From Nitrobacter sp047149785 (GTDB taxonomy: Bacteria; Pseudomonadota; Alphaproteobacteria; Rhizobiales; Xanthobacteraceae), in contig NZ_BAAGBE010000001.1 of NCBI RefSeq assembly GCF_047149785.1, positions 2,356,001 through 2,420,000 of the forward strand: a stretch of DNA of 64,000 nt, given 5' to 3'. The position numbers were made by a program, and so were the translations under genes. How positions within the stretch are numbered: position 1 is the first letter of the stretch; each line of letters begins with the position of its first letter. This document shows, piece by piece, positions 27,966 through 36,315 of this stretch. The notes beneath the pieces are model-generated. The model saw only the letters and a list, made by a program, of their open reading frames with translations, was not told the origin of the DNA and made no database searches.

Positions 27966-28637
27966 ATGCTCAATCTGATCGACGTGGGAGGCGCCGGCGG
28001 CCTTCACCCGAAATGGGAATGCTTTCTGGATCGCATTCACCCTGTGATATTTGAATGCAATCCTTCCGAGGCCGAAAAGATCCAAGCCAAGTATGCCGGG
28101 CGGGCCAATATCTCGATCATTCAAAAAGGCCTGTACGACAACGCCGGCAGGAAGACGCTCTATCTGACGAAACATTTCGGATGCACGTCCCTGCGCGAGC
28201 CGAACTTCAGTTTTCTGAACGGCTACCCGATAGCAAAACAATTCCAGGTCATCGATACGACGACCATTGATTGCGTGCGCTACGATCGCCTTTACGCGGA
28301 CGGAGAGGTCCCTGCCCCGCACGTCATCAAGATTGACGTACAGGGCTGCGAATACGAGGTCTTACAGGGTTTCGGGAGTCTCTTGGACGGCGTCCTCGGC
28401 GTTGAACTAGAGGCTCATTTTTATGCGATCTACCGAGGCCAGCGCCTTCTGTCTGACCTCGTTGGGCTTCTCGATCAACACGGCCTGGTCCTGCGTCGCC
28501 TTAATCCGATCTCCCATTTCGAAGGCGACCTCGTCGAAGTGGATGCTTTTTTCACTCGTTCAAGGAACTCATCGAACCGTCTCGACAAGGTCGATAAAGA
28601 CCGCCTCCGTTTTGTTGAAACTGTGTTCTCTCAATAG
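27966..28637 (+). CDS. FkbM family methyltransferase
   Basis: The product is 223 aa. The start at 27966 is chosen for GGAGAAGG just upstream; a GTG at 27942 is the alternative. The protein opens with MLNLIDVGGAGGLHPKW (motif I), then VIFECNPSE, an FGCTSLREPN substrate segment, and the FkbM hallmark VIKIDVQGCEYEVLQGF (about 120-136). FkbM enzymes O-methylate sugars or polyketides; the surrounding GT genes favour a glycan. A partial R1 repeat follows. Confidence 0.88.
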   Translation: MLNLIDVGGAGGLHPKWECFLDRIHPVIFECNPSEAEKIQAKYAGRANISIIQKGLYDNAGRKTLYLTKHFGCTSLREPNFSFLNGYPIAKQFQVIDTTTIDCVRYDRLYADGEVPAPHVIKIDVQGCEYEVLQGFGSLLDGVLGVELEAHFYAIYRGQRLLSDLVGLLDQHGLVLRRLNPISHFEGDLVEVDAFFTRSRNSSNRLDKVDKDRLRFVETVFSQ

Positions 28638-28639
28638 CT

Positions 28640-28679
28640 CCTTCACGCGAACCGTCCACCTCGCTCGAAAACGCCACAG
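28640..28679. repeat. Dispersed repeat family R1, copy c (partial)
   Basis: CCTTCACGCGAACCG followed by CTCGCTCGAAAACGC matches the right half of the R1 repeat. It lies just after the FkbM gene stop. Confidence 0.6.
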
Positions 28680-28731
28680 TCTCGTGTACACCGTACGGCG
28701 TTCATGCGCTTCGAGCCCGTGAGACTTTGCT

Positions 28732-29667
28732 ATGTCCCCATTATCGCGCAAGTTAAGGAAATTCGGCGTTCTGTCCCTATGCGGCGGGATTATCGCTCTC
28801 GTATATGCAAAAGAAGCTCTGTCAGAACAATCTGGTTTGATATCTTCGTTGGCGTTCTCCCTGTCCGACACGATCGACACGTCGAAATTCTCAAATCGAG
28901 ACCTATCGAAGCCATTCTATTTTCGGATACATGGTCCTGCTGAATTTGGCTCATATCCGTTTACTGTTGATATCGGGTCTCATTTTAATGTTTGGCTCGA
29001 TGAGCGCATTCCCGCGCGCCGCCGCTTGGGGAACAACGCTCGCTCCCTCGCGATTTCCCTGACGTCCAAAGACGACAGGAATGTAAAGGACAAAATTTTT
29101 CTCAATGCGGTGCCCCATCAATCGAGCCAGCATACCTTGGTAAGCAGCCTCGATAATGAGCGGTTTATCAGTTTTGATATGATGTTGGATAAGTCTTATC
29201 AGGTACCACGGTACTGGCTCATTCACTTCCAGGCATACCAATGCTGTGCCGGCCACCCGATCCTCGTCATGCGTGTAAATCCCGTCAAATCCAACGATAA
29301 AGAAATCACGCTCGAGCTTGCGGTATCCTCGGACGAGAGCGAAAGAGCTGCGTACGGCCGTCCCATAGTGGTGGGCTCATTTTCCGTTCAACGAGAACGT
29401 TGGTTTCATGTCGTGCTCGACTTGGAGCCGGCGCCGTGCGGCGTGAGGAATGGAAAAGTTCAGGCCTCAGTTGATGGCGTAAGCATTGCGAACTGGAGCG
29501 GATGCTGGGGCTATAGACCAGATCGAGCGTCCGTGGTCGAACACGGCAAGATTACGCAAAATATCGGTTTCGACATCGGTATATACCGCCGGCGTCAGCC
29601 GACAACTCAAACGATTTATGTAGACAATATACTGTATGGGACCACGTCCGGTAGCGTCAGCCGGTAA
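28732..29667 (+). CDS. Secreted jelly-roll protein, heparin-lyase-I/polysaccharide-lyase-like
   Basis: A 311-aa protein with an N-terminal signal or anchor (LRKFGVLSLCGGIIALVYA). The rest is beta-strand-rich: ISFDMMLDKSYQVPRYWLIH, FQAYQCCAGHP, ERWFHVVLDLEP, the strand WSGCWGYRP and the closing GIYRRRQPTTQTIYVDNILY. This order (WLIHFQ, WFHVVLD, GIYR and YVDNI) is that of concanavalin-like jelly rolls of the heparin-lyase-I/PL20 type. Catalysis is not proven. In context it could trim or bind the exported glycan. Confidence 0.65.
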   Translation: MSPLSRKLRKFGVLSLCGGIIALVYAKEALSEQSGLISSLAFSLSDTIDTSKFSNRDLSKPFYFRIHGPAEFGSYPFTVDIGSHFNVWLDERIPARRRLGNNARSLAISLTSKDDRNVKDKIFLNAVPHQSSQHTLVSSLDNERFISFDMMLDKSYQVPRYWLIHFQAYQCCAGHPILVMRVNPVKSNDKEITLELAVSSDESERAAYGRPIVVGSFSVQRERWFHVVLDLEPAPCGVRNGKVQASVDGVSIANWSGCWGYRPDRASVVEHGKITQNIGFDIGIYRRRQPTTQTIYVDNILYGTTSGSVSR

Positions 29668-29710
29668 CGCCTCAAGATCTCATCCATAAACGCCTTTGGC
29701 CAGTTGGGCT

Positions 29711-30487
29711 TCAAGAAAAAGTGGCTACAAGCTCCGTCGTGGTCAGAACGTCGTTCTCATACAGCCGGGCGAGCCTCGGCGGCGGCGCGATATCCGTTTT
29801 CGAGAGATGCTGCCGAATGCACTTGAGGCCCGCCGCCGAAGCCCGCCCCATGATGTCATGAGCGGTCAACCGGTTGAGCTGGAGGAATTGTTGCCACTCC
29901 CGTGCTTCTGAAGAGAGGAAGCCATCAGATACGACGCCGTCGCGCAATTCGTCCAGCGTCAAGAGCAGGTGGTGCCAGGGCGACTTGAAGTACTTGTAGA
30001 GATGCGATCCATGCGGGGAGAAGTAGAGCGGATTGCAGCAGACAAACAGCACGCCGTTGTCGGCGAGATGATCCTTCAGCATCGCGAAGGTATCAACCAT
30101 CTTGTCTTCCTTGATGTGCTCGAACACCGACCAGGCGTAGATCAGATCGAATTTTTCGCTCGAAAACGGCGTCGGCGAGATGGTGCGATAGCTGACGTTC
30201 GATGGAATGGTACGGTCAATCTGTGCCTTAAGAAGATTGTTTAGCTGCGGCACGATCACGGGCTCAATGTCCACGCCAATGACGCGTGCCTCCGGATGAC
30301 GCAGCGCAAAGGACGCCGCTGCCACGCCCTGTCCGCATCCAAAATCAAGGATTCGCGCCGTACTGAAGTTAATCCGATGGCCAGCCCATTTCCTCACTTG
30401 CTGATACTCGAACGTGGCACGGGCTTTGAACGCCTTGTCTGTAGCCGTCTCGAAGATCACGTCCGCTGACGGGGCTTCTTCAGTCAT
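29711..30487 (-). CDS. Class I SAM-dependent methyltransferase
   Basis: The product is 258 aa from the start at 30487; GGAGAG lies upstream, and the longer frame to 30547 is less likely. Motif I is ILDFGCGQGVAAASFALRH, then VIGVDIEP, the KFDLIYAWSVFEHI acidic/motif IV strand and GVLFVCCNPLYFSPHGSHLY, a Methyltransf_11/25-type fold. The PLYFSPHGSHLY segment is shared with methyltransferases in polysaccharide loci. It is convergent with the lyase-like gene and belongs to the glycan region. Confidence 0.85.
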   Translation of the reverse strand: MTEEAPSADVIFETATDKAFKARATFEYQQVRKWAGHRINFSTARILDFGCGQGVAAASFALRHPEARVIGVDIEPVIVPQLNNLLKAQIDRTIPSNVSYRTISPTPFSSEKFDLIYAWSVFEHIKEDKMVDTFAMLKDHLADNGVLFVCCNPLYFSPHGSHLYKYFKSPWHHLLLTLDELRDGVVSDGFLSSEAREWQQFLQLNRLTAHDIMGRASAAGLKCIRQHLSKTDIAPPPRLARLYENDVLTTTELVATFS

Positions 30488-30604
30488 GAGGTCACTCTCC
30501 AAACAGATAGAGCAGCGCGACGGACGAACCCGGCGAATGGACGCCACCTCCGGATTGCGGGATCGGCCTGACTGATTTCTTCATACTCCGGAACCGGACA
30601 CCTT

Positions 30605-30697
30605 GGAGCTATTCCGGGTTTGATGGAATCAGAAGATTATGATTTGAGGCGTTTTCTTCACGCAAACCGGCATCTGTTTCGCTCGAAAACGCTACAG
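30605..30697. repeat. Dispersed repeat family R1, copy d
   Basis: It contains TGATGGAATCAGAAG, GGCGTTTTCTTCACGCAAAC and TTTCGCTCGAAAACGCTACAG. It fills the gap between the methyltransferase and galE. Confidence 0.7.
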
Positions 30698-30704
30698 CAC
30701 GCGT

Positions 30705-31697
30705 TCATAATTTAGTCGGATGCGCTTTTTGGTGCCATGTCCAGGCCGTCTCGATGATCGTAAACAGGTCCGAACAGTTTGGGATGAATCCGAGTATTTC
30801 GCGCGCGGCGGAAGGATCCGCGACAAGGTAGGTGGGATCACCCGGCCGCCGCTGCTTAACCACGTATGGCACATCCCTGCCTGTGACCCGTTTAATGGCC
30901 GCCAGGATTTCGCGCACGGAAAACCCGGAGCCGGTACCCAGGTTGAAGCTTCCTCCCGAATGTCCTTCCTGCAGCAGCTTCAAAGCAGCTACGTGGGCCG
31001 CAGCGAGATCGTTGACATGGATGTAGTCGCGGATCGCCGTCTTGTCGGGCGTATCGTAGTCATCTCCGAATATGGCGAAGTCATCGATATAGCCCTGGAG
31101 CGCCATCATCGCTCGCGGGATGAGGTGCGTTTCGTTGGCGCGCCATTCCCCGATATCACCGGCCGGATCAGCACCGCTTGCGTTGAAATAGCGCAGACAG
31201 AATGCCCCGAAGCCATAGGCTGCCCGATAGTCCGATAGGATGCGCTCGATCATCCATTTCGACGCGCCGTACGGATTGATTGGAACGCAGGGAAAGTTCT
31301 CGGGAAGAGCCTTGCTGTCGGCGTTGCCATACACCGCTCCCGTAGAAGAGAAGACGATACGACGACAGCCGGCCTCGCGCATCGCTTGCAACAGCGAGAG
31401 CGTGCCAACAACGTTGTTCACGTAGTAGGTCTGTGGATCGGCAACGGACTCGCCCACCAGGCTTGAGGCCGCAAAGTGCATGACGGCCGTGACATCGTAC
31501 TTCCTGAGAGCAGCAACAATCAGGTCTTTCTGAACAAGATCGCCGACCACCATCTCAGCCGAGACAAAGCTGCGGTGACCCGTCGAAAGATTGTCGTATA
31601 CAATCGGCTTATAGCCGGCTGCGCCGAGCGCGCGGCAACAATGCGACCCGATGTAGCCTGCACCGCCAGTTACGAGAATGCATGTTTCGTCTGCCAT
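30705..31697 (-). CDS. galE: UDP-glucose 4-epimerase GalE
   Basis: GalE interconverts UDP-glucose and UDP-galactose. The 330-aa protein has the NAD-binding VTGGAGYIGSH (about 8-18), the active-site Ser in VFSSTGAVYG, the YGASKWMIE Tyr-x3-Lys pair (about residues 144-148), the RYFNASGADP loop and the C-terminal GDPTYLVADPSAA. Lengths and motifs are normal. It closes the glycan region and would supply UDP-galactose to the nearby transferases. Confidence 0.95.
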   Translation of the reverse strand: MADETCILVTGGAGYIGSHCCRALGAAGYKPIVYDNLSTGHRSFVSAEMVVGDLVQKDLIVAALRKYDVTAVMHFAASSLVGESVADPQTYYVNNVVGTLSLLQAMREAGCRRIVFSSTGAVYGNADSKALPENFPCVPINPYGASKWMIERILSDYRAAYGFGAFCLRYFNASGADPAGDIGEWRANETHLIPRAMMALQGYIDDFAIFGDDYDTPDKTAIRDYIHVNDLAAAHVAALKLLQEGHSGGSFNLGTGSGFSVREILAAIKRVTGRDVPYVVKQRRPGDPTYLVADPSAAREILGFIPNCSDLFTIIETAWTWHQKAHPTKL

Positions 31698-32249
31698 CGT
31701 ATCTCTGCTGATGTCTGCCGTGAAGGGGTGCCGAACTGAACAAATCCGTTTCCAGGTCTTGCAGGCCTGGGACCGTCACTCCCACGTTTAGCGCAAAGTA
31801 CGTCCAAGGATCGCGTGAGGAAATGCCTTATACTCAGCACACCAAGGCACACATTTCTTGATCTCGCTTTAAAATTTTGCTTCGCCATTGAGCCACGTGA
31901 GTGCTCGAGCTGCGAGCGCGCGATGGGTATGGTTGCGGTCCTGGTCCCGACGACAAGAAGGAGCCATCGACACCCGACGATCGCTTCTTCCACTTCGCCA
32001 CGGTCTTCTGATTGATCACGTAACGCCTCGCCGGAGTTATCAGGCTCTCTTGATTACGTTCTATCGCTCGACGGACCGCCCACCAGGATCAGCGCATGAC
32101 CGGGATGGACGCCGGCCTGGATATAGCCGGCAGGATCAGCATCGCGGCCTCGACGACACGATGACGAGCGTGAGCGCGCAAAGCCCGACAAGCAGCGCCG
32201 GCTTCGGCGAACCCGTACATTCAGGAGCGCAAAAAACGGAAATATGCGT
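31698..32249. other. Gene-poor, degraded region
   Basis: About 550 bases upstream of galE with no convincing gene. Frames on both strands are short or out of character. It adjoins the broken oxidoreductase fragment and probably contains more of the same decayed locus. Confidence 0.5.
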
Positions 32250-32660
32250 GGCATAAACCGCATTGGCATCGACAATGATCAGCGTATTGACCTGCCCCTC
32301 ACGCATGTCCGCGATCAAATCGGAAATCGTGCCGGCGGAAGCCGGCCCCTCGACGGGATCGGTGAAGTTCAGGGTCTGGCCGGTGTTTTTCAACGCCTCA
32401 TTGAGCCGAGCCACCCATAGCGCAACGTTTCGTCGCAGCATCCGCCACAGGCGACCAGGCAGCGCCCTGCGGATGCCTTGCATGCGACAGCCGCCGTTGC
32501 CACCCAGCGGCGCTCGGAATCGCTGGCGTCCGGCATCAATGCGCGGGCGATGCCGATCCGCACAGCCAACGCTTCAGCGAGCACCGGCATTCGCGGCGTT
32601 ATCACCCGCCCGAATTTCAGATATGGAATGGTCTTTCCCGCGGTGGCCGGCAAAGAACCC
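32250..32660 (-). pseudogene. Remnant of a molybdopterin oxidoreductase-like (ActB-type) gene
   Basis: Two minus-strand frames carry consecutive parts of one protein. The upstream part, about 32430-32660, reads PRMPVLAEALAVRIGI and then ASAGRCLVACGG. After a frameshift, the second part, 32252-about 32430, reads LNEALKNTGQTLNFTDPVEG then SDLIADMREGQVNTLIIVDA. This order is that of the C-terminal half of ActB-type catalytic subunits of alternative complex III (aHRGrSLVvaG, NaaLGnvGktv, DMxAGxVdtLiilgxNPVY). Upstream and downstream parts are gone. Confidence 0.65.
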
Positions 32661-32786
32661 TCATAATTGATCCAAATGTTGCGGAATAAATTTAGGGACA
32701 AGTGCAACTGTCGACTACGTCGTTCACCATCGCTTAACGCGGCGAATAGACGCCAACGGCTTGGTCTGATATGCAACCATCCCGGC

Positions 32787-33566
32787 ATGTTGTCGAGAGA
32801 ACTGTCCTTGCGCACGATCCTTTGGGCTTTGCTGGTCACCACATGTTTTTGCAACTCGGCCACCGGCGAACCAATTCAAAACCACACGTATCGCGCTGAA
32901 ATATCCGAGGTTTCTATTTCTCAGATCTCGGCATCCCGGATCGCGCTTGCCAGGACTTTGAGAAAGGTCCGCCGCTCCAGGCCCTCTGCTCGAGACGATT
33001 TACAGGCAACGATCGCACGAGCGGCAAGGGCGCATTCCGTGCCAATCGAACTTTTTCTTGCCTTGATCAAGCAGGAAAGCGCGTTCAATCCGGATGCTGT
33101 CAGTGTAAAAGGCGCGCAAGGGATTGCGCAGTTCATGCCGGCGACGGCCGCGCAGCGGGGTCTCAAAAACCCGTTCGATCCGAACGAGGCGCTTTTTAAA
33201 TCGGCGGAACTCTTGAAGGAGTTGAATGACTCTTTCCGCAACTGGGGCCTCGCCGCGGCGGCCTACAATGCAGGACCGGAACGCGTCAAACGATGGCTTG
33301 CCGGCAAAAGCGCCTTACCGATCGAGACAAGGCAATATGTTCAAGCGATCACGGCGGGACATCCCGAGTGGGTACCCGATGGATTTCAGCCTGTTGCCCG
33401 CGCCGCGGGTCTAAAGGTCAAGAGGCATCCTCCCACGCAACGCGAGCTGGAACTTAAGCTGCTAACCGAGATCAGCCGACATACCCAGCCGTTGATGGCG
33501 GCGAACAACACCAATGACCGGCGGCGGACCCTCTGTCCTGCTTGCATAACCCAAAGATTTTATTGA
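32787..33566 (+). CDS. SLT-family lytic transglycosylase beside the curli genes
   Basis: The 259-aa product starts at MLSRELSLRTILWALLVTTC with a signal peptide. The SLT domain spans about 90-215: IKQESAFNPDAVSVKGAQGI (catalytic Glu in QES), AQFMPATAAQRG, the NAYNAGP-like AAAYNAGPERV and YVQAI. Cleavage of the murein sacculus could open the way for the outer-membrane curli pore. It is divergent from galE and precedes the convergent csgG by one small gene. Confidence 0.88.
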   Translation: MLSRELSLRTILWALLVTTCFCNSATGEPIQNHTYRAEISEVSISQISASRIALARTLRKVRRSRPSARDDLQATIARAARAHSVPIELFLALIKQESAFNPDAVSVKGAQGIAQFMPATAAQRGLKNPFDPNEALFKSAELLKELNDSFRNWGLAAAAYNAGPERVKRWLAGKSALPIETRQYVQAITAGHPEWVPDGFQPVARAAGLKVKRHPPTQRELELKLLTEISRHTQPLMAANNTNDRRRTLCPACITQRFY

Positions 33567-33658
33567 TCGCAAACGCGCTCGACTCTAAGCTTTCGGTCGC
33601 GAGCCGTTGAATATCATCGCAGGTTTATGCGAGCGATGATTACCGTGGAAAAATTAGC

Positions 33659-33964
33659 ATGCTGCGCATCGTATCAATCGCCGGAATGGCCGTTTTCGCG
33701 CTATCGGCCGTTTATCCCGTAAGCAGCGCATACGCACGCGCCCGGCACGCGTCCGAAGTTCATGTCGATCAAGCGCATGGACGCGTTCCCGCTACGGCAA
33801 CTCCTGCCGCCAGCAACACGGCGCCAAAGACGACTCCGGAAGGAGCGAGCATCAACAGCGGGGCGGCAGGGAGTCCGTCCACCCCCGCGACCTGCAACCA
33901 ACAGAATGCAGCATCGCCGGCCTGTTATAGCGCCACGCAATCGGCCCGACCGGTTGGCAGGTAG
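33659..33964 (+). CDS. Small secreted hypothetical protein
   Basis: A 101-aa protein with a signal peptide (VSIAGMAVFALSAVYPVSSA, cut near AYARA) and a low-complexity Ala/Ser/Thr/Pro mature part containing two Cys (TCNQQNAASPAC). No family is recognised. It is convergent with csgG, whose stop lies 6 bases away, and downstream of the lytic transglycosylase. Confidence 0.6.
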   Translation: MLRIVSIAGMAVFALSAVYPVSSAYARARHASEVHVDQAHGRVPATATPAASNTAPKTTPEGASINSGAAGSPSTPATCNQQNAASPACYSATQSARPVGR

Positions 33965-33970
33965 CGCCGC

Positions 33971-34897
33971 CTACTTCAAAACAACAGGCGGCCGCCCTGC
34001 CGGCCCCGGTGGCAGCTCGGCGGACGCCATCACATGCCTCGGATCGACGGCTTTCTTTTGCAGTTCAAGCTGCCTCATGAATTCGGCGCCTGCTACGGGA
34101 TCCTTAAACTCCCATAGGCCGTTTTTCACGCCTTCAAAAATGAGGGAATAGACGGCCAACTGAACCCCTTCGCGCACCGCCAAGGTCGCCGGAGAGTTCT
34201 TGGTGAAGCCGAGATCCGCTTGAAGCAAATGATCGACGGCAGCGAACTGAAAACCTGTTCCGCTGACATTCACTGAATAAACGATCTTGGTGGTTGTGAC
34301 CGACGCCAGCACGCGGCCGGTCTGCACGCTCACGGCCCGAAGCGCGACAGTGATGATATCCTGTCGGTATTGAACGTTTCCGCCGAGACCGAGATAGTTT
34401 GCGCCAATGCCTCCCGTCGTCTCGTTGGTGTCGTATCCGATGACACCTCCCTCGAGAATGATGCCGGCGAATCGGAGAGGAGGCAGGCTTGGAGCTTTCT
34501 TGCCCTCAAGCGCCGTCCTCGTGTTTTGGATAATCTGCCGCTCCTGGAGAAGCGGCTGAAGATCTGCCCTCTCCGCCACATCGAACCAGGCTCCGCCGCC
34601 GGCCTTGACCAGGACATCGGTCAGTATCGAACTGCCGCCTTGAGTCAGAGCGCGAGAAAACTCTGCGAAATTGTCATTGGATTTGTTCTGTCCGGTCAGG
34701 TCCGGAAAATCATAGACGGAAACATCGAGCTTACGTTTCGGCGGCGGCAGGTTATCAAGAACAACGCCGGTCTTGGTAGCTTCGACCATCGAGGCCGGAG
34801 GAGAAACCAGATCCTTGTTGGACCCGGTAATCGCACAGCCGGCACTGGCCAGTACGAGTGCGGCGGCACACGCCGCTCTTAAGAAAAATGACTGCAC
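33971..34897 (-). CDS. csgG: Curli secretion pore lipoprotein CsgG
   Basis: CsgG forms the nonameric outer-membrane channel for curlin export. The product is 308 aa. It has a lipoprotein signal with lipobox LASAGC (Cys21), then VSVYDFPDLTGQ, SRALTQGGSSILTDVLVKAG, WFDVAERADLQPLLQERQII, GGVIGYDTNETTGG and QYRQDIITVALRAVSVQTGRVL, the conserved CsgG blocks. The C-terminal extension is longer than in E. coli (277 aa). It is last in the minus-strand curli order after csgF, from which it is separated by a dispersed repeat. Confidence 0.95.
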   Translation of the reverse strand: MQSFFLRAACAAALVLASAGCAITGSNKDLVSPPASMVEATKTGVVLDNLPPPKRKLDVSVYDFPDLTGQNKSNDNFAEFSRALTQGGSSILTDVLVKAGGGAWFDVAERADLQPLLQERQIIQNTRTALEGKKAPSLPPLRFAGIILEGGVIGYDTNETTGGIGANYLGLGGNVQYRQDIITVALRAVSVQTGRVLASVTTTKIVYSVNVSGTGFQFAAVDHLLQADLGFTKNSPATLAVREGVQLAVYSLIFEGVKNGLWEFKDPVAGAEFMRQLELQKKAVDPRHVMASAELPPGPAGRPPVVLK

Positions 34898-34945
34898 GCT
34901 TCGACCCCAATCGCAAAATTCGATTTGTAAGCGTCACGCCACGAC

Positions 34946-35046
34946 TAAAGCGTTTTCAGGAGAAGTGGATACCGGTTCGCGTAAAAAACGCGTCGAAACA
35001 AAAAGGCTAAAGCCCGGCTTTGATTCCATCAAAGCCGGAATAGCTC
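34946..35046. repeat. Dispersed repeat family R1, copy e (inverted)
   Basis: In the opposite orientation to most copies: AAAGCGTTTTCAGG, GTGGATACCGGTTCGCGTAA, ACGCGTCGAAAC and GATTCCATCAAAGCCGGAA. It lies between csgF and csgG. Confidence 0.75.
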
Positions 35047-35340
35047 TTAGGGGTTCTTAGGTATGTTGGAGCCACTCCCTTCGATGACAACGACCGGAGT
35101 AGAACTCGAGCCCGAGCCGATGCCGCTCAGCGCATCCGTCAGGCCTGACAGGTCGGGGCTTTGTTGGCCGGACTTGGTTCCCATCCCCTGCGCTTGCGCT
35201 GTCGAGAGCAGAAAACTGCCGTTGAGCGGGTTGCCGCCGAATGTCGGGCTGACCGGGTGGTAAACCTGCTCTGTTGCGAAAGCCGCCGTTGCGAACGCGC
35301 AAGCCGCAGCGAGTACAGAAGCGAAAATATATCGTCCCAT
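35047..35340 (-). CDS. csgF: Curli assembly factor CsgF
   Basis: The 97-aa product starts at MGRYIFASV, giving a normal signal peptide. The mature N-terminus reads VYHPVSPTFGGNPLNGSFLLSTAQAQ, carrying the CsgF signature (xNPxFGGNPxNGxxLLxxAxAQ) that plugs into the CsgG channel. The C-terminus is shorter than in E. coli (138 aa) and Ser/Gly-rich. It couples the CsgB nucleator to the pore. It sits between csgG and the csgB-like gene on the same strand. Confidence 0.93.
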   Translation of the reverse strand: MGRYIFASVLAAACAFATAAFATEQVYHPVSPTFGGNPLNGSFLLSTAQAQGMGTKSGQQSPDLSGLTDALSGIGSGSSSTPVVVIEGSGSNIPKNP

Positions 35341-35381
35341 CGTCCCCTCCCGAAAAGCACGCTTAAAAACCAACGACCAGA

Positions 35382-35906
35382 TCAGCGCTTGATAAGCAGG
35401 CCGCCATTTGGCAACCGAGCGATCAGCATGTTGACCGGCGCCGATCTGTTCGGCTGAATAACGCCAACAGAAAGCCCCGTCGTATTGACTAGCAAAAGAT
35501 TGGATCGAAGGCTGTGCCCCGCCTGCAACACGCCAACTTTGTTATAATCGCCCTTAATAATTCCTACATTAGAGATATTTCCCGAGCCGGCTTGAGCTTG
35601 GAATACGCTGTTGTAGTTGCCGATCTGGAGCGTGCTGGCGAAATTTCCTCCGCTTGCCGCCAGAGTCGTTTCCGGCGCGAACCGTGCAGACGGGGCGCGT
35701 GGAGCCCAGAATGACGGCCTGCCGGTCGACATCGCGGCCGTCAAGGGCACCGCAAGAGCCAGCGTACCATGGCCGGTAAACCCTATGGCTTGCTGAACGA
35801 AGGCTCCGTCCGCGTGGGCTTTCGAAGTAAACACCAGCGGCATCATGAGGAGAAGCAGCGCGCAAAGACCCGCGCGCGACAGCAAATTGATCAGGGTGAG
35901 ACGCAT
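35382..35906 (-). CDS. CsgB-like curlin nucleator subunit
   Basis: A 174-aa secreted protein (signal to about residue 33, SKAHADGAF). After an Ala/Pro-rich linker it carries curlin repeats: STLQIGNYNSVFQAQAGSGN, SNVGIIKGDYNKVGVLQAG and a weaker third, with the x-QxGxxN-x4-Q pattern. It ends in a hydrophobic-basic tail LPNGGLLIKR that recalls the CsgB membrane-anchoring repeat. Few repeats and the place beside csgF and csgH favour the nucleator role. It overlaps csgH by 16 bases. Confidence 0.85.
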   Translation of the reverse strand: MRLTLINLLSRAGLCALLLLMMPLVFTSKAHADGAFVQQAIGFTGHGTLALAVPLTAAMSTGRPSFWAPRAPSARFAPETTLAASGGNFASTLQIGNYNSVFQAQAGSGNISNVGIIKGDYNKVGVLQAGHSLRSNLLLVNTTGLSVGVIQPNRSAPVNMLIARLPNGGLLIKR

Positions 35907-36262
35907 GAGACGCTCCCAAACTCAGTGGAATTCAGGGTCAGACGGGCGCTGTAGTGCCCAACAGCCGACCCATCCAGGATGACGGTCGTAAGCAGTTCGT
36001 CGCGATTTCGGTGCAGGCGGAATTCGCCGCTTTGAACGTTCTGGCTGGTGCCAGTTGAACTGATCTTGGAAACTTCGAAACGATAGCTGCCGTTGGCCGC
36101 GCTTCGACCTTCTGCAACGGCTTCGAGGCGAAGCGCATCGCCTTGCTTTGTCGCGCGGATGTGGCAACCAATCGTCATCGCAGCCGCGGCCCTCGCCGAC
36201 AAAACGGACGTCGACAAAAAAGCAGCCCCGGCAATCGCGAAGATCGTGCGGATGCCCGACAT
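35891..36262 (-). CDS. csgH: CsgH-like periplasmic curli chaperone
   Basis: The product is 123 aa. A signal peptide (IAGAAFLSTSVLSARA) is followed by a beta-sandwich: MTIGCHIRATKQGDALRLEA, GSYRFEVSKISSTGTSQNVQ, SGEFRLHRNRDELLTTVIL and SARLTLNSTEFGSVSC. CsgH is the alphaproteobacterial curli gene that restrains premature amyloid formation. One Cys pair (GCHI and SVSC) could form a disulphide. The 16-base overlap with the CsgB-like gene implies translational coupling. Confidence 0.88.
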   Translation of the reverse strand: MSGIRTIFAIAGAAFLSTSVLSARAAAAMTIGCHIRATKQGDALRLEAVAEGRSAANGSYRFEVSKISSTGTSQNVQSGEFRLHRNRDELLTTVILDGSAVGHYSARLTLNSTEFGSVSCVSP

Positions 36263-36315
36263 GCCGTCGTCCCATGGAAGGGAGGCGGCGGGAATGATCC
36301 CGCCGCCTCTGTAGC

